A stretch of 64,000 nucleotides of DNA from NCBI RefSeq assembly GCF_008807415.1, contig NZ_CP043626.1:1860001-1924000 (forward strand), read 5' to 3'. The notes beneath the pieces are model-generated. The model saw nothing but the letters and a program-made list of their open reading frames with translations, searched no databases and was not told the origin of the DNA. This document shows, in pieces, positions 40,049 to 49,846 of the stretch (within the stretch, counting starts at the first letter, position 1; each line of letters starts with the position of its first letter). The stretch is from Pseudomonas denitrificans (nom. rej.). GTDB taxonomy: Bacteria; Pseudomonadota; Gammaproteobacteria; Pseudomonadales; Pseudomonadaceae. The position numbers and the translations under genes were made by a program.

Positions 40049-42771
40049 CGTTCACCTCCGGATATGAGCAGGTTGACCGGGGTCTCACCGAGCAGCTCAG
40101 CCAGGCGGGGTTCCCCGTTGTGCGGTTCGAGCGGGCCAGCCAGCCCATTCCAGCGGATGGCGGCCAGCGAGGAAGGCAGGTGCAGGCGCGTGTCCGTCCA
40201 GCGCGCTGGTGGCACCTGCGGCAAAGAAGAGTCGCCGAGCAGCCCGGCTACGCAGCGCGGCACCACGACCAGCAGGTGTTGGCCGGCGTGGCTGCGGACG
40301 AAGGCGGCGACCTGTGCGGCGTGCTCGCCGCGTGCTTCCAGCGGCAGGTAGTCGCCAGCTGCGAAGAGTGCCGGCCAGCGCTTGCGCAGCCCGAGGGCCC
40401 AAGCGAGCAGCGCCTGCTTGATGCGGCCAGTGCGCCAGTCGCGCAGCAGCGCGGGCCAATCCGGCGGGCCGTCCAGCGTGGTCTCCAGGCTGGCGAAGTC
40501 CGGGATGTGCCGGTTGTCCGGGTCGACCAGGCTGAAGTCCCAGAGCTCACAACCCTGGTAGAGATCCGGAACCCCGGGCGTGGTATTGCGCAGCACGCAC
40601 TGAGTCAGTCCATTGAGCGCTCCGACGGGCATCAGGCTGCGTGCTGCTTCGGCAATGGACCGGCGCAGCGTTGCGCCGTCGTCCGCCAGCAGGATGCCGG
40701 CGAGAAATTCGCCGCAGACGCGTTCGTAGGCTTCGTTGGGCGCGCTCCAGTCGCTGTCCAGCTTGGCCTCGCGAATCGCCTTGCGCTGCCATTGCTCGAT
40801 GCGCCGGTGATACTCGCGCAGGCCTTCCGCGTCGTCGGTGTCGAGTTCCAGCGGCCAGCTGCCGAGCAGGCACTGGTAGAGGATGAGTTCGTCGCCGCCA
40901 CTGGGCGCGGGGCCACGGGCGATGTGCTGGCGCAGCGGCGCGGCGAGTTTCCACCAGCTCCAGGCCCGCTCGGCGAACCACCCGGCGCGCTCGCTGAGCA
41001 CCGCCAGGCGCGCCCGGCAGTCCTCGCCGCGCTTGTGGTCGTGGGTCGCGGTGGCCAGCATGGCGCGGGGGAAGTTGCGCAGGCGCTTCAGGCAGGCGAG
41101 GTGGAAGGCGTCCGTATCGCCCCCGAGGGTCTGCGGATCGAAGCCGACATCGTTGCGCCCCAGCGCTGCCGCCGAGCGGTAGCAGGCGGTGTCCTCCAGG
41201 GACTTGGCGGCGATCGGTGGTGTGAGCTGCTGGAATCGGTCCAGTGCCAGCTTGCGCAGCTGCCGCATCGGGCCGGGCGGCTGACTGCGCAGCGCCTCGC
41301 CGCCGAGCATGCGATCAAGCCAGCCGAGGGTCCGCTGGTCGCCCGGTTCCAGGTGTTGCTGGGCCTGCTCCAGCGCCTGGCTGAAGAAGTGTTCGTCCTG
41401 CTCGGAGCGGCCCAGCGCGTCGGCATAGGTGCGATAGACGGGGAAGGCGGCGAGCAACTGGAACAGCGCTCGGCGGATCGAGCCCAAGGGGATGTCGCGG
41501 CTGGCCAGGGTGAACCGGGCTATGTGCCAGAGCTGCTGTGCAAGGCCTTCGACGTCGCCGGCGAACAGCGAGGCCAGCACATGCTTGCGCGCCTGGCGGA
41601 CTTCCTCGGCGAACCCGTCCTGCCGGCCGCTGACCTCCAGCCACAGGTGGCGCAGCAACGGCTCGCCACGGGCGTCGTGCAGCAGCTGCGACACCTGATT
41701 CATGAAGTCGTAGCCGGTGGTGCCTTGCACCTTCCAGTCCGCCGGCAGGGCTTCGTCGGGGCCGAGGATCTTTTCCACGTAGACCGGTGCGCCGCGGGTG
41801 GCCCGCCATAGGCGTCGGCAGTAGCCGCGCGGATCGGCGAGGCCGTCTACGTGGTCGATGCGCAGGCCGTCGATCAGCCCTTCGTCCATCAGCTGCAGCA
41901 GGTAGGCGTGGCTGGCCTGGAACACGTCCGGGTGTTCGGCGCGCAGGCCTACCAGCTCGTTGATGTCGAAGAAGCGCCGCCAGTTGATGTCGTCCGCCGC
42001 CACCCGCCAGTTGGCCAGGCGGTAATGCTGCTGCTCGATCAGGCGGTGCAGGCTGTGCCAATCCTCGTGGTAGGACGCCAGCAGGGTGGTGAGCCGTCCG
42101 CTGTCGGCAAGCGGAGCGGCCGCTTCCCGGCAGAGCGCCTGCGCCAGATGACGGCCCAGCGGATGGTGGTGCAACTCGACGAAGCGCGGCGCCAGGGCCA
42201 GCAATTCGGGGCATTCGGTGTGGCAGAGGATCATCCCGTAGCTGGATGGGCAGACCGGGAATCGTTGCTCGCCGTAGCGCAGCAGGAAGCGCGCGCTGGC
42301 GTTGTCGTAATCCAGGCAGATGCGCCCCGAGGTCACCTCGTCGATATAGTCCTCGCCCAGGCACGGCAGCAGCACCTGCTGGTCCAGCAGCGGGTTGTCG
42401 CTGTGCCAGCGGATGTCGAAGAAGTGCGCATAGGGGCTGTCCAGGCCCCACTCGAGCACGTCCTGCCACCAGGGATTGGCGTCGCCGATACGCATGTGGT
42501 TGGCCACGGTGTCGACGATCAGCCCCATGCCGTTCTGCCGAAGGCCCGCCACCAGCCGGCGCAGCGCTGGCTCGCCGCCCAGCTCCTCGCTGATGCGGGT
42601 CGGGTCCACGGAGTCGTAACCGTGCATCGAGCCCGGCTGCGCAGCCAGCAGAGGTGAGGCATACAGGTGGCTGATGCCGAGCCGGGAGAAGTAGTCCAGC
42701 CAGGGCAGGGCGTCATCCAGGGTGAACTCCCGGTGGAACTGCAGGCGCAGGGTGGCGCGGATTTCAGCCAT
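40045..42771 (-). CDS. treY: Maltooligosyltrehalose synthase
   Basis: Turns the reducing end of alpha-1,4-glucan into a trehalosyl unit. 908 residues from 42771. GH13_26 marks: LRLQFHREFTLDDALPWLDY, SHLYASPLL, HGYDSVDPTRISEELG, GLIVDTVANHM, GLRIDHVDGLADP (nucleophile Asp), VYVEKILGPDE (Glu) and MLATATHDHKRGED (Asp). An insertion domain of some 300 residues between catalytic strands is normal for TreY. The start overlaps the malQ stop by 8 bases. A longer open frame runs back to 44418 only because of the malQ frame break. Confidence 0.95.
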   Translation of the reverse strand: MAEIRATLRLQFHREFTLDDALPWLDYFSRLGISHLYASPLLAAQPGSMHGYDSVDPTRISEELGGEPALRRLVAGLRQNGMGLIVDTVANHMRIGDANPWWQDVLEWGLDSPYAHFFDIRWHSDNPLLDQQVLLPCLGEDYIDEVTSGRICLDYDNASARFLLRYGEQRFPVCPSSYGMILCHTECPELLALAPRFVELHHHPLGRHLAQALCREAAAPLADSGRLTTLLASYHEDWHSLHRLIEQQHYRLANWRVAADDINWRRFFDINELVGLRAEHPDVFQASHAYLLQLMDEGLIDGLRIDHVDGLADPRGYCRRLWRATRGAPVYVEKILGPDEALPADWKVQGTTGYDFMNQVSQLLHDARGEPLLRHLWLEVSGRQDGFAEEVRQARKHVLASLFAGDVEGLAQQLWHIARFTLASRDIPLGSIRRALFQLLAAFPVYRTYADALGRSEQDEHFFSQALEQAQQHLEPGDQRTLGWLDRMLGGEALRSQPPGPMRQLRKLALDRFQQLTPPIAAKSLEDTACYRSAAALGRNDVGFDPQTLGGDTDAFHLACLKRLRNFPRAMLATATHDHKRGEDCRARLAVLSERAGWFAERAWSWWKLAAPLRQHIARGPAPSGGDELILYQCLLGSWPLELDTDDAEGLREYHRRIEQWQRKAIREAKLDSDWSAPNEAYERVCGEFLAGILLADDGATLRRSIAEAARSLMPVGALNGLTQCVLRNTTPGVPDLYQGCELWDFSLVDPDNRHIPDFASLETTLDGPPDWPALLRDWRTGRIKQALLAWALGLRKRWPALFAAGDYLPLEARGEHAAQVAAFVRSHAGQHLLVVVPRCVAGLLGDSSLPQVPPARWTDTRLHLPSSLAAIRWNGLAGPLEPHNGEPRLAELLGETPVNLLISGGER

Positions 42772-44804
42772 GTTCACGCCCTCCGTCACGCGCACGGCGC
42801 AGGCGTTCCATGCGCGCACGCACTTGCGGGTCGTCGAGTATCTCTGCGGCGTTGCGCTCGAAGCGCCGTCGCCAGTTCGGATGCGCATCGCCGGGCCCTG
42901 GCAGGTTGGGCTGCTCGATGCAGGCGAGGGCGTCTTCCAGCGGCAGCAACACCAACGGCGCAGGCGTGGCCCCCAGGAACTCGATGGCGCCGTCCAGCAC
43001 CGGGTCTGACTGGATCTGGTTCTCGCCCAGGGCCCGGCGCAGGGCGAAGGACTCGTGCTGGCGGGTATTGCGCTCGTCCGCGGCGGTCTCGCGGCTGCGC
43101 TGGCCGAGCTGCTCGCGCCAGTCGATGTCGCGGCCTTTCTGCCAGCCCTCCAGGGTCGGCAGGTCATGAGTTGTGCTGGTGGCCAGGGCGTTGTCTGGCC
43201 ACTGTGCCGGTGCGAAGAAGCGGCCGTGCTGCTGCTCGAACAGCAGCACGCGCATGCCCAGGATGCCGCGCTCGGCCAGTGCCTCGCGCAGCCCCGTGGC
43301 ACGGTGCCGAGGTCCTCGCCGATGATGATTGCCTGGGCGCGTTCTGCTTCCAGGCAGATCAGCCGCAACAGGTCCTGGATCGGATAATCGAGGTAGGCGC
43401 CGTCCTGTGGCTCCGCGCCGGCTGGAATTACCCAGAGCCGGCGCAGGCCGAGGATGTGATCGATACGCAGACCTCCGACGTAGCGCAGGTTCGCCCGCAA
43501 CATCTCGATGAAGGCGCGGAAGCCATTGCGCCGCAAACCGTCCGGGGAGAAGGCGCAGATGCCCCAGTTCTGCCCGGCGCGGTTGAGGATGTCCGGCGGG
43601 CAGCCGACGCTGACGCCGGTAAGCAGTTCATCCTGGCGCATCCACGCCTGGCTGCCGGACGGTTCGGCACCCACCGCGAGGTCGGCGATCAGGCCGATAC
43701 CCATGCCGGCGGCTTTCGCGTCGGTCTGCACCTGCCGCAGGCCGCGGGCGATCAACCACTGGCCGAACGCCTGCTGGCTGATAGCCTGTTCTTCGTCGAC
43801 CATGAAATGGCCCAGCTCGGTGCTGCCGGCGTTACGGTAATCCTCGGGCCAGAAGCGCCAGTCCAGCCCGTCGCCGGCTTCGGCGCGGCGCAGTTGCAGG
43901 ACCTGGAAGCAGCAATGCTGCAGCAGCTCGGCGCCACCGAGATTGCGGAAGGCGAGGAAGTCTTCGTGCAGCTCGCCGGCCTCGTGCTGGAACTGCCCGT
44001 AGAGCTGCGTCAGCAGGCGGTCGCGCAGGTGGGCGACGCCGAGCCAGTCGATCAGCGGCAGCGCTTGCAGGCGCGCCAGTTCGGCTTCCAGCCCGGCGGC
44101 GGCGAGCGCCTCGCGTACCGGTTCGTCACCCAGTACAAGTCCAGGCGCTGCATAGAGTTCGTTGAACAGCAGCCGGCTCGACGGCGAGTACGGGCTGTAG
44201 ATCTCCCTCGAGGCGGGCGACATGGCGTGCACCGGACTGATGGCGATGGCATCCGCGCCTTGCCCGGCTGCCGTACGCACCAGTTGGGCGAGGGCGGCGA
44301 TGTCGCCGGCGCCACCGTCCTGCTCGCGGCGCAGGGAGTAAAGCTGCGCGGAAAGGCCCCAGACACGCTGCCTTCCGCCACAATACTGCGCCACCGACGG
44401 GCAACGCGGGGGCGCCACGGCAAGGATGATTTCCCGCTCGCCCAGGTGCAGGGGTAGTAGCCCGACTGCTCGATCGCGGGTAATTGTCCGTGTTCGTCGA
44501 CCTGGCCTTCGCTGTGGCCGCTGTCGTCTTCGTTGAACAGCTTGTAGCGACTCCCGGGTGGCACCGGAACGGCAATCGGCTGCCCTTGGTCGGCGGTAAT
44601 CAGCGGTGGCAGTTCTGCCTGGCGGCGCTCCAGCGCATCCAGGCTCTGGCGAATCTGCTCCGGACTCTGCGCCGGGAAGCCAAGCGCTTCCAGCACAGAG
44701 CGTTGCACCTCGGCGGTCAGGCGCTGCGGGCGGTTATCGGCATCCATCCAGTCGATGGCCAGGCCCGCTTCGCTGGCCAGGCGCTCCAGTTGCGCATCGC
44801 TCAT
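42764..44804 (-). CDS. malQ: 4-alpha-glucanotransferase (two apparent frameshifts)
   Basis: Disproportionates maltodextrins. Three frames join into about 680 residues (E. coli MalQ 694): MSDAQLERLASEAGLAIDWM head and beta domains, then after a break at 44450-44455 LHLGEREIILAVAPPRCP and WGLSAQLYSLRREQDGGAGD, GLIADLAVG, RIDHILGLRRLWVIP (nucleophile Asp), IIIGEDLGTVP (Glu), and after a second break at 43291-43297 GLREALAERGILGMRVLLFE, TSTTHDLPTLEGW (Asp). Each break is one base short in a run of G/C. All catalytic residues are kept, so error in the sequence is the better reading. It overlaps treZ by 1 base and treY by 8. Confidence 0.85.
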
Positions 44805-46549
44805 CAGGTCGTCTCCAGGCTGGCGACCAACGCGGCGGCGCCCAACCAGCCGTGGCGGTAGTGCGCCACACCCTGGCCACAGCAGAACAGCACCTGGGCG
44901 CCTTCGCCCGGCGGTTCGATGGCGACGTCGTCCGAGCCGAGGTTGAGGTCGATGCGCCAGAGGCTGCCGTCGCCGAGCCGCCATTTCGCGCTCAGTGCAC
45001 GCTCGGCCAGCGGTTGCGCATCCAGTGCGCGGTTGCCGGGCAGGTGGGGTGTCAGCCAGCGCTGACGCAGCGCCAGCAACTGCCGGCAGTGCGCTCGCCA
45101 GGTGTCGTCACCCTGCTCGGGACGAGGCCGGGAAGCCACGTAGGTCTGATAGTCATTGGGATCGGGAATCCAGGCCGCAGCGCCCGGCGAGGAAAATCGG
45201 CTGAAGCACCTGAACTCTTCTCGTCGGCCTTCGGTGACAGCCCGCGCCAACTCGCCCTGGTAGTCGGTGAAGAACAGGAAGGGCTGCCGCTCGCCCCATT
45301 CCTCGCCCATGAACAGCATCGGCACCATCGGGCCGAGCAGCACCAGCGCATTCGCCGCGCGCAACTGGTCCGTGCGCGCAAGGGTGGTGAGGCGCTCGCC
45401 CAGCGCACGGTTGCCGACCTGGTCGTGGTTCTGCAGGAAGGCCACGAAGGCCTGAGGCCTCAGCTGGCCGCTGGGCTCGCCGCGGGCGATACCGCGGTAG
45501 TCGGTCTCGCCCTGGAAGGCGAAGCCCTCGCGCAGGCAGCGGCACAGCTGTTCGATCGGGGTGTGCGAATAGTCGAGGTAGTAGGCCTCGTCCTCCCCAG
45601 TGAGCAGGACGTGCAGGCAGTGGTGCAGGTCGTCATTCCACTGGGCGTCGAAGCCGCGCTCGCCTTGCAGCAGGCTGGCCTCGTTGTGTTCGTTCTCCAG
45701 GATCAGGTGCAACTCACGGCCTTCGGCGGCCCGGCGGGCGCGTTCGGCCAGTTCAAGAAGGAAGCCCTTGTCGGAGATGGCGTGCACGGCGTCGATTCGC
45801 AGGCCGTCCACGCGGTACTCGTGCACCCACATTTCGGCGTTGCCGATGAAGAACTCGCGCACCGCCGGATGGCGGAAGTCGATGGCCGGGCCCCAGGGCG
45901 TCTGCTGGTCGGCGCGAAAGAAGGCGCTGGCGTAGCGGCCGAGGTAGTTGCCCTGCGGGCCGAAGTGGTTGTAGACCACGTCGATGAACACCATCAGCCC
46001 CAGGCCGTGGGCCGTGTCGATCAGTCGGCGCAGATTGTCCGGGTCGCCATAGGCACACGACGGCGCGTAGGGCAGCACGCCGTCATAACCCCAGTTGCGC
46101 CGACCGGGGAAGGCATTGAGCGGCATCAGTTCGATGGCGGTGATACCCAGCGCGGCGAGCTCTTCCAGTCGCCCCTGCAGCGCCGAGAACCCATCGAACA
46201 GTCCGACGTGGACTTCGTAGATCACCGCTTCGTGCCAGGGTCGGCCGCGCCAGTTCGGGTACAGCCAGCGGTAGGCGCCGGGGTCGACCACACGGCTTTC
46301 GCCTTCGACACCACCGGCCTGGTCCCGCGAAGCCGGATCCGCCACCAGCAGGTCGTGGTCGATGCGGTAGCGGTAGGTCTGCCCGACGATGGCTGGAACC
46401 TCGGCGCTGAACCAGCCGTCGTCGATCTTTTCCAGGTCGTGGCGTTTGCCACCGCCCAGTTCCACCTCAATGCGCTGCGCATCCGGCGCCCACAGCGAAA
46501 ACCGCACCTTGCCGTCGGGCAGTGTCATCGCGCCGTGCTGCAAGGTCAT
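44804..46549 (-). CDS. treZ: Maltooligosyltrehalose trehalohydrolase
   Basis: Releases trehalose from the ends made by TreY. 581 residues from 46549 (MTLQHGAMTLPDGKVRFSLW). Domains: N-terminal beta module FSLWAPDAQRIEVEL, then barrel VYEVHVGLFDGFSALQGRLE, ELMPLNAFPGRRNWGYDGVL, YRVDGLRIDAVHAISD (nucleophile Asp), LHLILENEHNEASLL (Glu), FLQNHDQVGNRALGERL (Asp). Starts within the glgA stop (4-base ATGA overlap). The frame runs further upstream inside glgA but has no ribosome site. Confidence 0.95.
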   Translation of the reverse strand: MTLQHGAMTLPDGKVRFSLWAPDAQRIEVELGGGKRHDLEKIDDGWFSAEVPAIVGQTYRYRIDHDLLVADPASRDQAGGVEGESRVVDPGAYRWLYPNWRGRPWHEAVIYEVHVGLFDGFSALQGRLEELAALGITAIELMPLNAFPGRRNWGYDGVLPYAPSCAYGDPDNLRRLIDTAHGLGLMVFIDVVYNHFGPQGNYLGRYASAFFRADQQTPWGPAIDFRHPAVREFFIGNAEMWVHEYRVDGLRIDAVHAISDKGFLLELAERARRAAEGRELHLILENEHNEASLLQGERGFDAQWNDDLHHCLHVLLTGEDEAYYLDYSHTPIEQLCRCLREGFAFQGETDYRGIARGEPSGQLRPQAFVAFLQNHDQVGNRALGERLTTLARTDQLRAANALVLLGPMVPMLFMGEEWGERQPFLFFTDYQGELARAVTEGRREEFRCFSRFSSPGAAAWIPDPNDYQTYVASRPRPEQGDDTWRAHCRQLLALRQRWLTPHLPGNRALDAQPLAERALSAKWRLGDGSLWRIDLNLGSDDVAIEPPGEGAQVLFCCGQGVAHYRHGWLGAAALVASLETT

Positions 46550-48075
46550 CGCACGGCCTGCGCCGGCACCCGTTGCAACAGGCGCTGGTAGAGGGAGGTG
46601 TAGGGACGCACGGCTTCGTCCCAGGGCAGCGGCGACTCCATGGCCTTGCAGCGCATGGCGTGCAGCAGTTCGGGGTAGCGGTAGATGTTCAGTGCACGGC
46701 GCACGGCGTCGAAGTAGCTGGCGGGGGTTTCGTCGCGGAACAGCAGGCCGGTGACGCCATCGATGATGGTGTCGGCCAGCCCGCCGGTGTGCCGGGCGAT
46801 GGGCAGCGAACCAAAGCGCTGGGCGTACATCTGGCTGAGGCCGCACGGCTCGTAGCGCGAGGGCATGAGCAGGAAGTCGCTGGCGGCATAGATGCGTCGG
46901 GCGGTGGTCTCGTCGAAACCGACCTGCACGCCGACCCGGCCCGGATAGCGCTCGGCGAGCTCGCGCATGGCTTGCTCCAGCTCCGGCTCGCCGCAGCCGA
47001 TGGACACCAGCCGGCCACCGGCGGCAACCATCTCGTCGGCGATCGCCAGGGTCAGGTCGATGCCTTTCTGCTGGACCAGCCGCGAGACCACTGCAAACAG
47101 CGGGCCGCGCCCTGGGAGCAGACCGAACTGCTTCTCCACGTAGTCGGCATTGCGGCGTTTGCCGGCAATGTGCGAGGCGTCGAAACCTTCGATCAGGTGC
47201 GGATCGGTCAGCGGGTCCCAGCCGGCATCGATGCCATGGGTGATGCCGCTCAGTTGGCCGCGGTCACGACGCTGGGCAAGCACGCCGTGCATGCCGCAGC
47301 CGAGGTCCGGCCCGGTGATCTCACGGGCATACGTCTCGCTCACCGTGGTGATGTGGCTGGCATGACTGATACCGGCCTTGAGGAACGACAGTTTGCCGTA
47401 GAACTCCATGCTGCCCGGCAAGCCGGCGGAGTCCGGCAGGCCCAGCTCGGCGCAGCAGCCCAGCGGGCAGGAACCCTGGTAGCCGAGGTTGTGGATGGTC
47501 AGCACGCTGGGTGTGGTCTGCCCGCGCCAGGCCATGTAGGCCGGTGCCAGTGCGGTGGGCCAGTCGTTGACGTGGAGCAGGTCCGGCGACCACGCCAGCG
47601 CGCTCACTCCGGCCGCGATGTCGGCGGCGGCCAGGCTCAGGCGAGCGAAGCGAATGTGATTGTCGGCCCATTCGTGGCCGTTCTGGTCGACATAGGGGGT
47701 GCCGGGACGGTCATAGAGCTCAGGGCAGATCACCGCGTAGACCACCAGCCCGTCGGCCAGCTTCAGCTCGCCGATGTCACAGGCCGGCAGCGCGGCGCGG
47801 CCTGGCAGGCGTCCGACAATCCTGCAGGCGATAGCGCCCTTGAGCACCTGCGGATAACCGGGGATCAGCACCCGGATGTCGTGATCGGCGAGCAGCGCGC
47901 GGGGCAGGGCGGCGGAGACGTCGCCCAGGCCGCCGGCCTTGACGAAGTCGCTGAATTCGGAGGTGGCGAAGAGTATCCGTTTGCGCCGCTGCGGCGGCGT
48001 ACCATCGGCCGACGGGACCGGGGTGAGGTTGACTGTGGCTTCTTCCAGGCGCACATCGGCCAGCTGGTTACGCAT
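46546..48075 (-). CDS. glgA: Glycogen synthase (GT5)
   Basis: Extends alpha-1,4-glucan from a nucleotide sugar. 509 residues with a GT-B fold: LFATSEFSDFVKAGGLGDVS (the K-x-G-G nucleotide-sugar loop), HVNDWPTALAPAYM, VLTIHNLGYQG, GISHASHITTVSETYA, SRLVQQKGIDL and the C-terminal PSRYEPCGLSQMYAQRFGSLPI with Glu motif, HTGGLADTI. No glgC (ADP-glucose pyrophosphorylase) is in the window, so the donor supply must come from elsewhere. About 30 residues precede the usual start of the fold. GAGGAG stands before the ATG at 48075. First gene of the operon through glgX. Confidence 0.95.
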   Translation of the reverse strand: MRNQLADVRLEEATVNLTPVPSADGTPPQRRKRILFATSEFSDFVKAGGLGDVSAALPRALLADHDIRVLIPGYPQVLKGAIACRIVGRLPGRAALPACDIGELKLADGLVVYAVICPELYDRPGTPYVDQNGHEWADNHIRFARLSLAAADIAAGVSALAWSPDLLHVNDWPTALAPAYMAWRGQTTPSVLTIHNLGYQGSCPLGCCAELGLPDSAGLPGSMEFYGKLSFLKAGISHASHITTVSETYAREITGPDLGCGMHGVLAQRRDRGQLSGITHGIDAGWDPLTDPHLIEGFDASHIAGKRRNADYVEKQFGLLPGRGPLFAVVSRLVQQKGIDLTLAIADEMVAAGGRLVSIGCGEPELEQAMRELAERYPGRVGVQVGFDETTARRIYAASDFLLMPSRYEPCGLSQMYAQRFGSLPIARHTGGLADTIIDGVTGLLFRDETPASYFDAVRRALNIYRYPELLHAMRCKAMESPLPWDEAVRPYTSLYQRLLQRVPAQAVR

Positions 48076-48150
48076 CGTTGACTCCTCGATTCGTCAGGGC
48101 GACTGGCGTTTCCTGCCAGCCCCGTGGTTCTCCGTGGTGTTTGTCCTGTC

Positions 48151-48170
48151 CTGGGGGGACCGGCCCCCAG
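48151..48170. other. Hairpin in glgA upstream region
   Basis: CTGGGGG and CCCCCAG form a 7-bp GC stem around a 6-base loop, 76 bases upstream of the glgA start on its leader side. It may affect glgA operon mRNA. The rest of the roughly 370-bp gap (48076-48444) holds no gene I can support and no GAAC / TC promoter pair. Confidence 0.35.
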
Positions 48171-48444
48171 CGGGCGAAGTTTCGAATTTCTGCCGACGCG
48201 CACTACCGACGTGGCGGCATCCCGGTCAGCGCGGGAGCCGCTCGGTTGGAGGGGCATCAGGCAGGGGCAGAAGACGCGACCGAAAATGCTGCGGCCGACA
48301 GGCATTGCTGCAAGCAGGGTCCGTACCAGTCTTCGACGTGGCGCTAACTGCTTGATCGGAAGGGCAATTCGGAAGGAAGCGTGGCGATGTGCGACCAGCA
48401 GAATGCACGATGGCCCCCTGCGTCGGTTGCAATACGCCTTGCCG

Positions 48445-48648
48445 CTACGCTTCGCGGCGAGGGTTGCGCTTGCCCTTGTAGTCCAGCTCCTGAGCGCGCT
48501 CGACGGGCAACGAGCGACCCAGGTGCTCTTCGGCCATCTGCCAATGGCGGGCGGCCTGGCCGCTGGGTTTGCCTTCGGCAACCCAGAGGTCATAGGCCTT
48601 CTGGCGTATCTGTGCTTCGCGGTCCTGGTCGTTGCGGTGCTGATTCAT
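48445..48648 (-). CDS. DUF2934 protein (67 aa)
   Basis: Start at 48648 (MNQHRNDQDREAQIRQKAYD) after GGAGC. The helix pair with IR.KAYDLWVAEGKPSGQAARHW.MAEEHL is a clear DUF2934, followed by a short basic tail (DYKGKRNPRREA). It is the short counterpart of the 39597-40048 protein. The family is common beside stress and glycogen genes in pseudomonads and rhizobia; function unknown. It is divergent from the DUF3182 gene, with overlapping GAAC/TC promoter candidates between them. Confidence 0.75.
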   Translation of the reverse strand: MNQHRNDQDREAQIRQKAYDLWVAEGKPSGQAARHWQMAEEHLGRSLPVERAQELDYKGKRNPRREA

Positions 48649-48678
48649 GGTCGGCTCCAGCAGTTCGTCATCTGTGTA

Positions 48679-48711
48679 GAACCGATGACTGCTGCGTCAG
48701 TCAGGTTGTTC
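48679..48711. promoter_or_regulatory. Two overlapping divergent GAAC/TC promoter candidates
   Basis: Plus strand: GAACCG (48679-48684), 16 bp, TCAGGT, ending 30 bases before the DUF3182 start at 48737. Minus strand: GAACAA (48706-48711), 17 bp, TCATCG, 34 bases before the DUF2934 start at 48648. The two share the same 33 bases. Confidence 0.4.
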
Positions 48712-48736
48712 ATACAGCCTGACCGAGGGACGCTTC

Positions 48737-49846
48737 ATGAACGATGCCGATCGCCCACGCCTGGTCGTGGCCTGCTCGCTGGACCCGGATGCGCAGCCTG
48801 CCGACCGCCAGACCCACGAGGCGCTGGCCTCCTGGCTGGCGCAGATCCAGGGCCTGGACTTCCGCTCCGAACCGCCCTCGCACCGGCAGCCCGGCCAGCA
48901 GTTCTACTGGGTGCCGGATGCCACGGTGGCAGGTCGCGAACAGGCTGAGGAGTTTGGCATCCATGGCCCGTTGGACCTGTTCGGCGGCTATGTGCAATAC
49001 GGCTTCCAGGGCGGCAAGGCCATCGTCCACCCGCTGATCGACCGACCGACCCTGACCCCGCGCGGCTGGAGCGACGCATTCGCTGCACGGGTAAAACCGC
49101 TGGTGCTCGATGGCCACAGCGTGTTCTCCCACAACGACGCCGTGCGTTGTGCCAGCGCCCGCCTGCAGCGTGGCCCGCAACGGCTGAAGCCGGCAGCCAG
49201 CCGGGGCGGGCAGGGCCAGCAGGTCGTGGCGGATACGGACCAGTTGGCAGAGGCCCTGGCTTGCTACGAGGAAGATGATTACCAGGAAGGGCTGGTGGTC
49301 GAGGACGACCTGGACGAGCCGCAGACCCACAGCGTCGGCCAGGTAATGATCAATGGTGTTCTGCTCAGCTATCACGGCGTCCAGCAGCGCAACCACAATC
49401 CGCGCGGTGAGCTGGTTTACGGCGGTAGTGACCTGCTGGTGGTACGTGGCGACTTCGCCTGCCTGCTCGCACTGGACCTGGTGGAATCGGTGAAACTGGC
49501 AATCCACCAGGCGATGCAGTTCGACCGCGCCGCGCATCAGTTGCTGCCGGCCTTTTTCGCCTCGCGGCGCAACTATGACGTCGCCCAGGGCCTGGACGTC
49601 CACGGCCAGCGTTGCTCGGGCGTGCTGGAGCAGTCCTGGCGTATCGGCGGTGCCAGCGGAGCAGAACTGGCGGCGCTGGAAGCCTTCGTCGCCGATCCGG
49701 CGCTGTGCGTGGTGCGTGCCTCGACGTTCGAAATCTTCGAGGACAAACCCCTGCCGGACAACGTTCGCGTGCTGTATCGCGGGCCGGACGAGCACGGCGA
49801 TTTCCTCATGAAGTACGCAATGGTGGCGCCTTATGTCTTCCCGTGA
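48737..49846 (+). CDS. DUF3182 family protein, ATP-grasp-like
   Basis: 369 residues starting MNDADRPRLVVACSLDPDAQ. The later part reads DTDQLAEALACYEEDDYQEG, then GLVVEDDLDEPQTHSVGQVM and VYGGSDLLVVRGDF, the strand-turn order of ATP-grasp enzymes, and it ends FLMKYAMVAPYVFP. I place it in DUF3182, a proteobacterial family sometimes labelled biotin-carboxylase-like; no product is known. It overlaps the next gene, an alpha/beta hydrolase, by 14 bases. An ATP-dependent ligase plus a hydrolase suggests making and trimming an amide or ester, but this is inference. Confidence 0.6.
   Translation: MNDADRPRLVVACSLDPDAQPADRQTHEALASWLAQIQGLDFRSEPPSHRQPGQQFYWVPDATVAGREQAEEFGIHGPLDLFGGYVQYGFQGGKAIVHPLIDRPTLTPRGWSDAFAARVKPLVLDGHSVFSHNDAVRCASARLQRGPQRLKPAASRGGQGQQVVADTDQLAEALACYEEDDYQEGLVVEDDLDEPQTHSVGQVMINGVLLSYHGVQQRNHNPRGELVYGGSDLLVVRGDFACLLALDLVESVKLAIHQAMQFDRAAHQLLPAFFASRRNYDVAQGLDVHGQRCSGVLEQSWRIGGASGAELAALEAFVADPALCVVRASTFEIFEDKPLPDNVRVLYRGPDEHGDFLMKYAMVAPYVFP

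Noticed and set aside
40045..44418. A 1457-codon minus-strand frame joining MalQ and TreY
   Set aside because: It arises because the malQ frame break at 43291-43297 drops reading into the treY frame. MalQ residues after the break are found in another frame, and treY has its own start at 42771.
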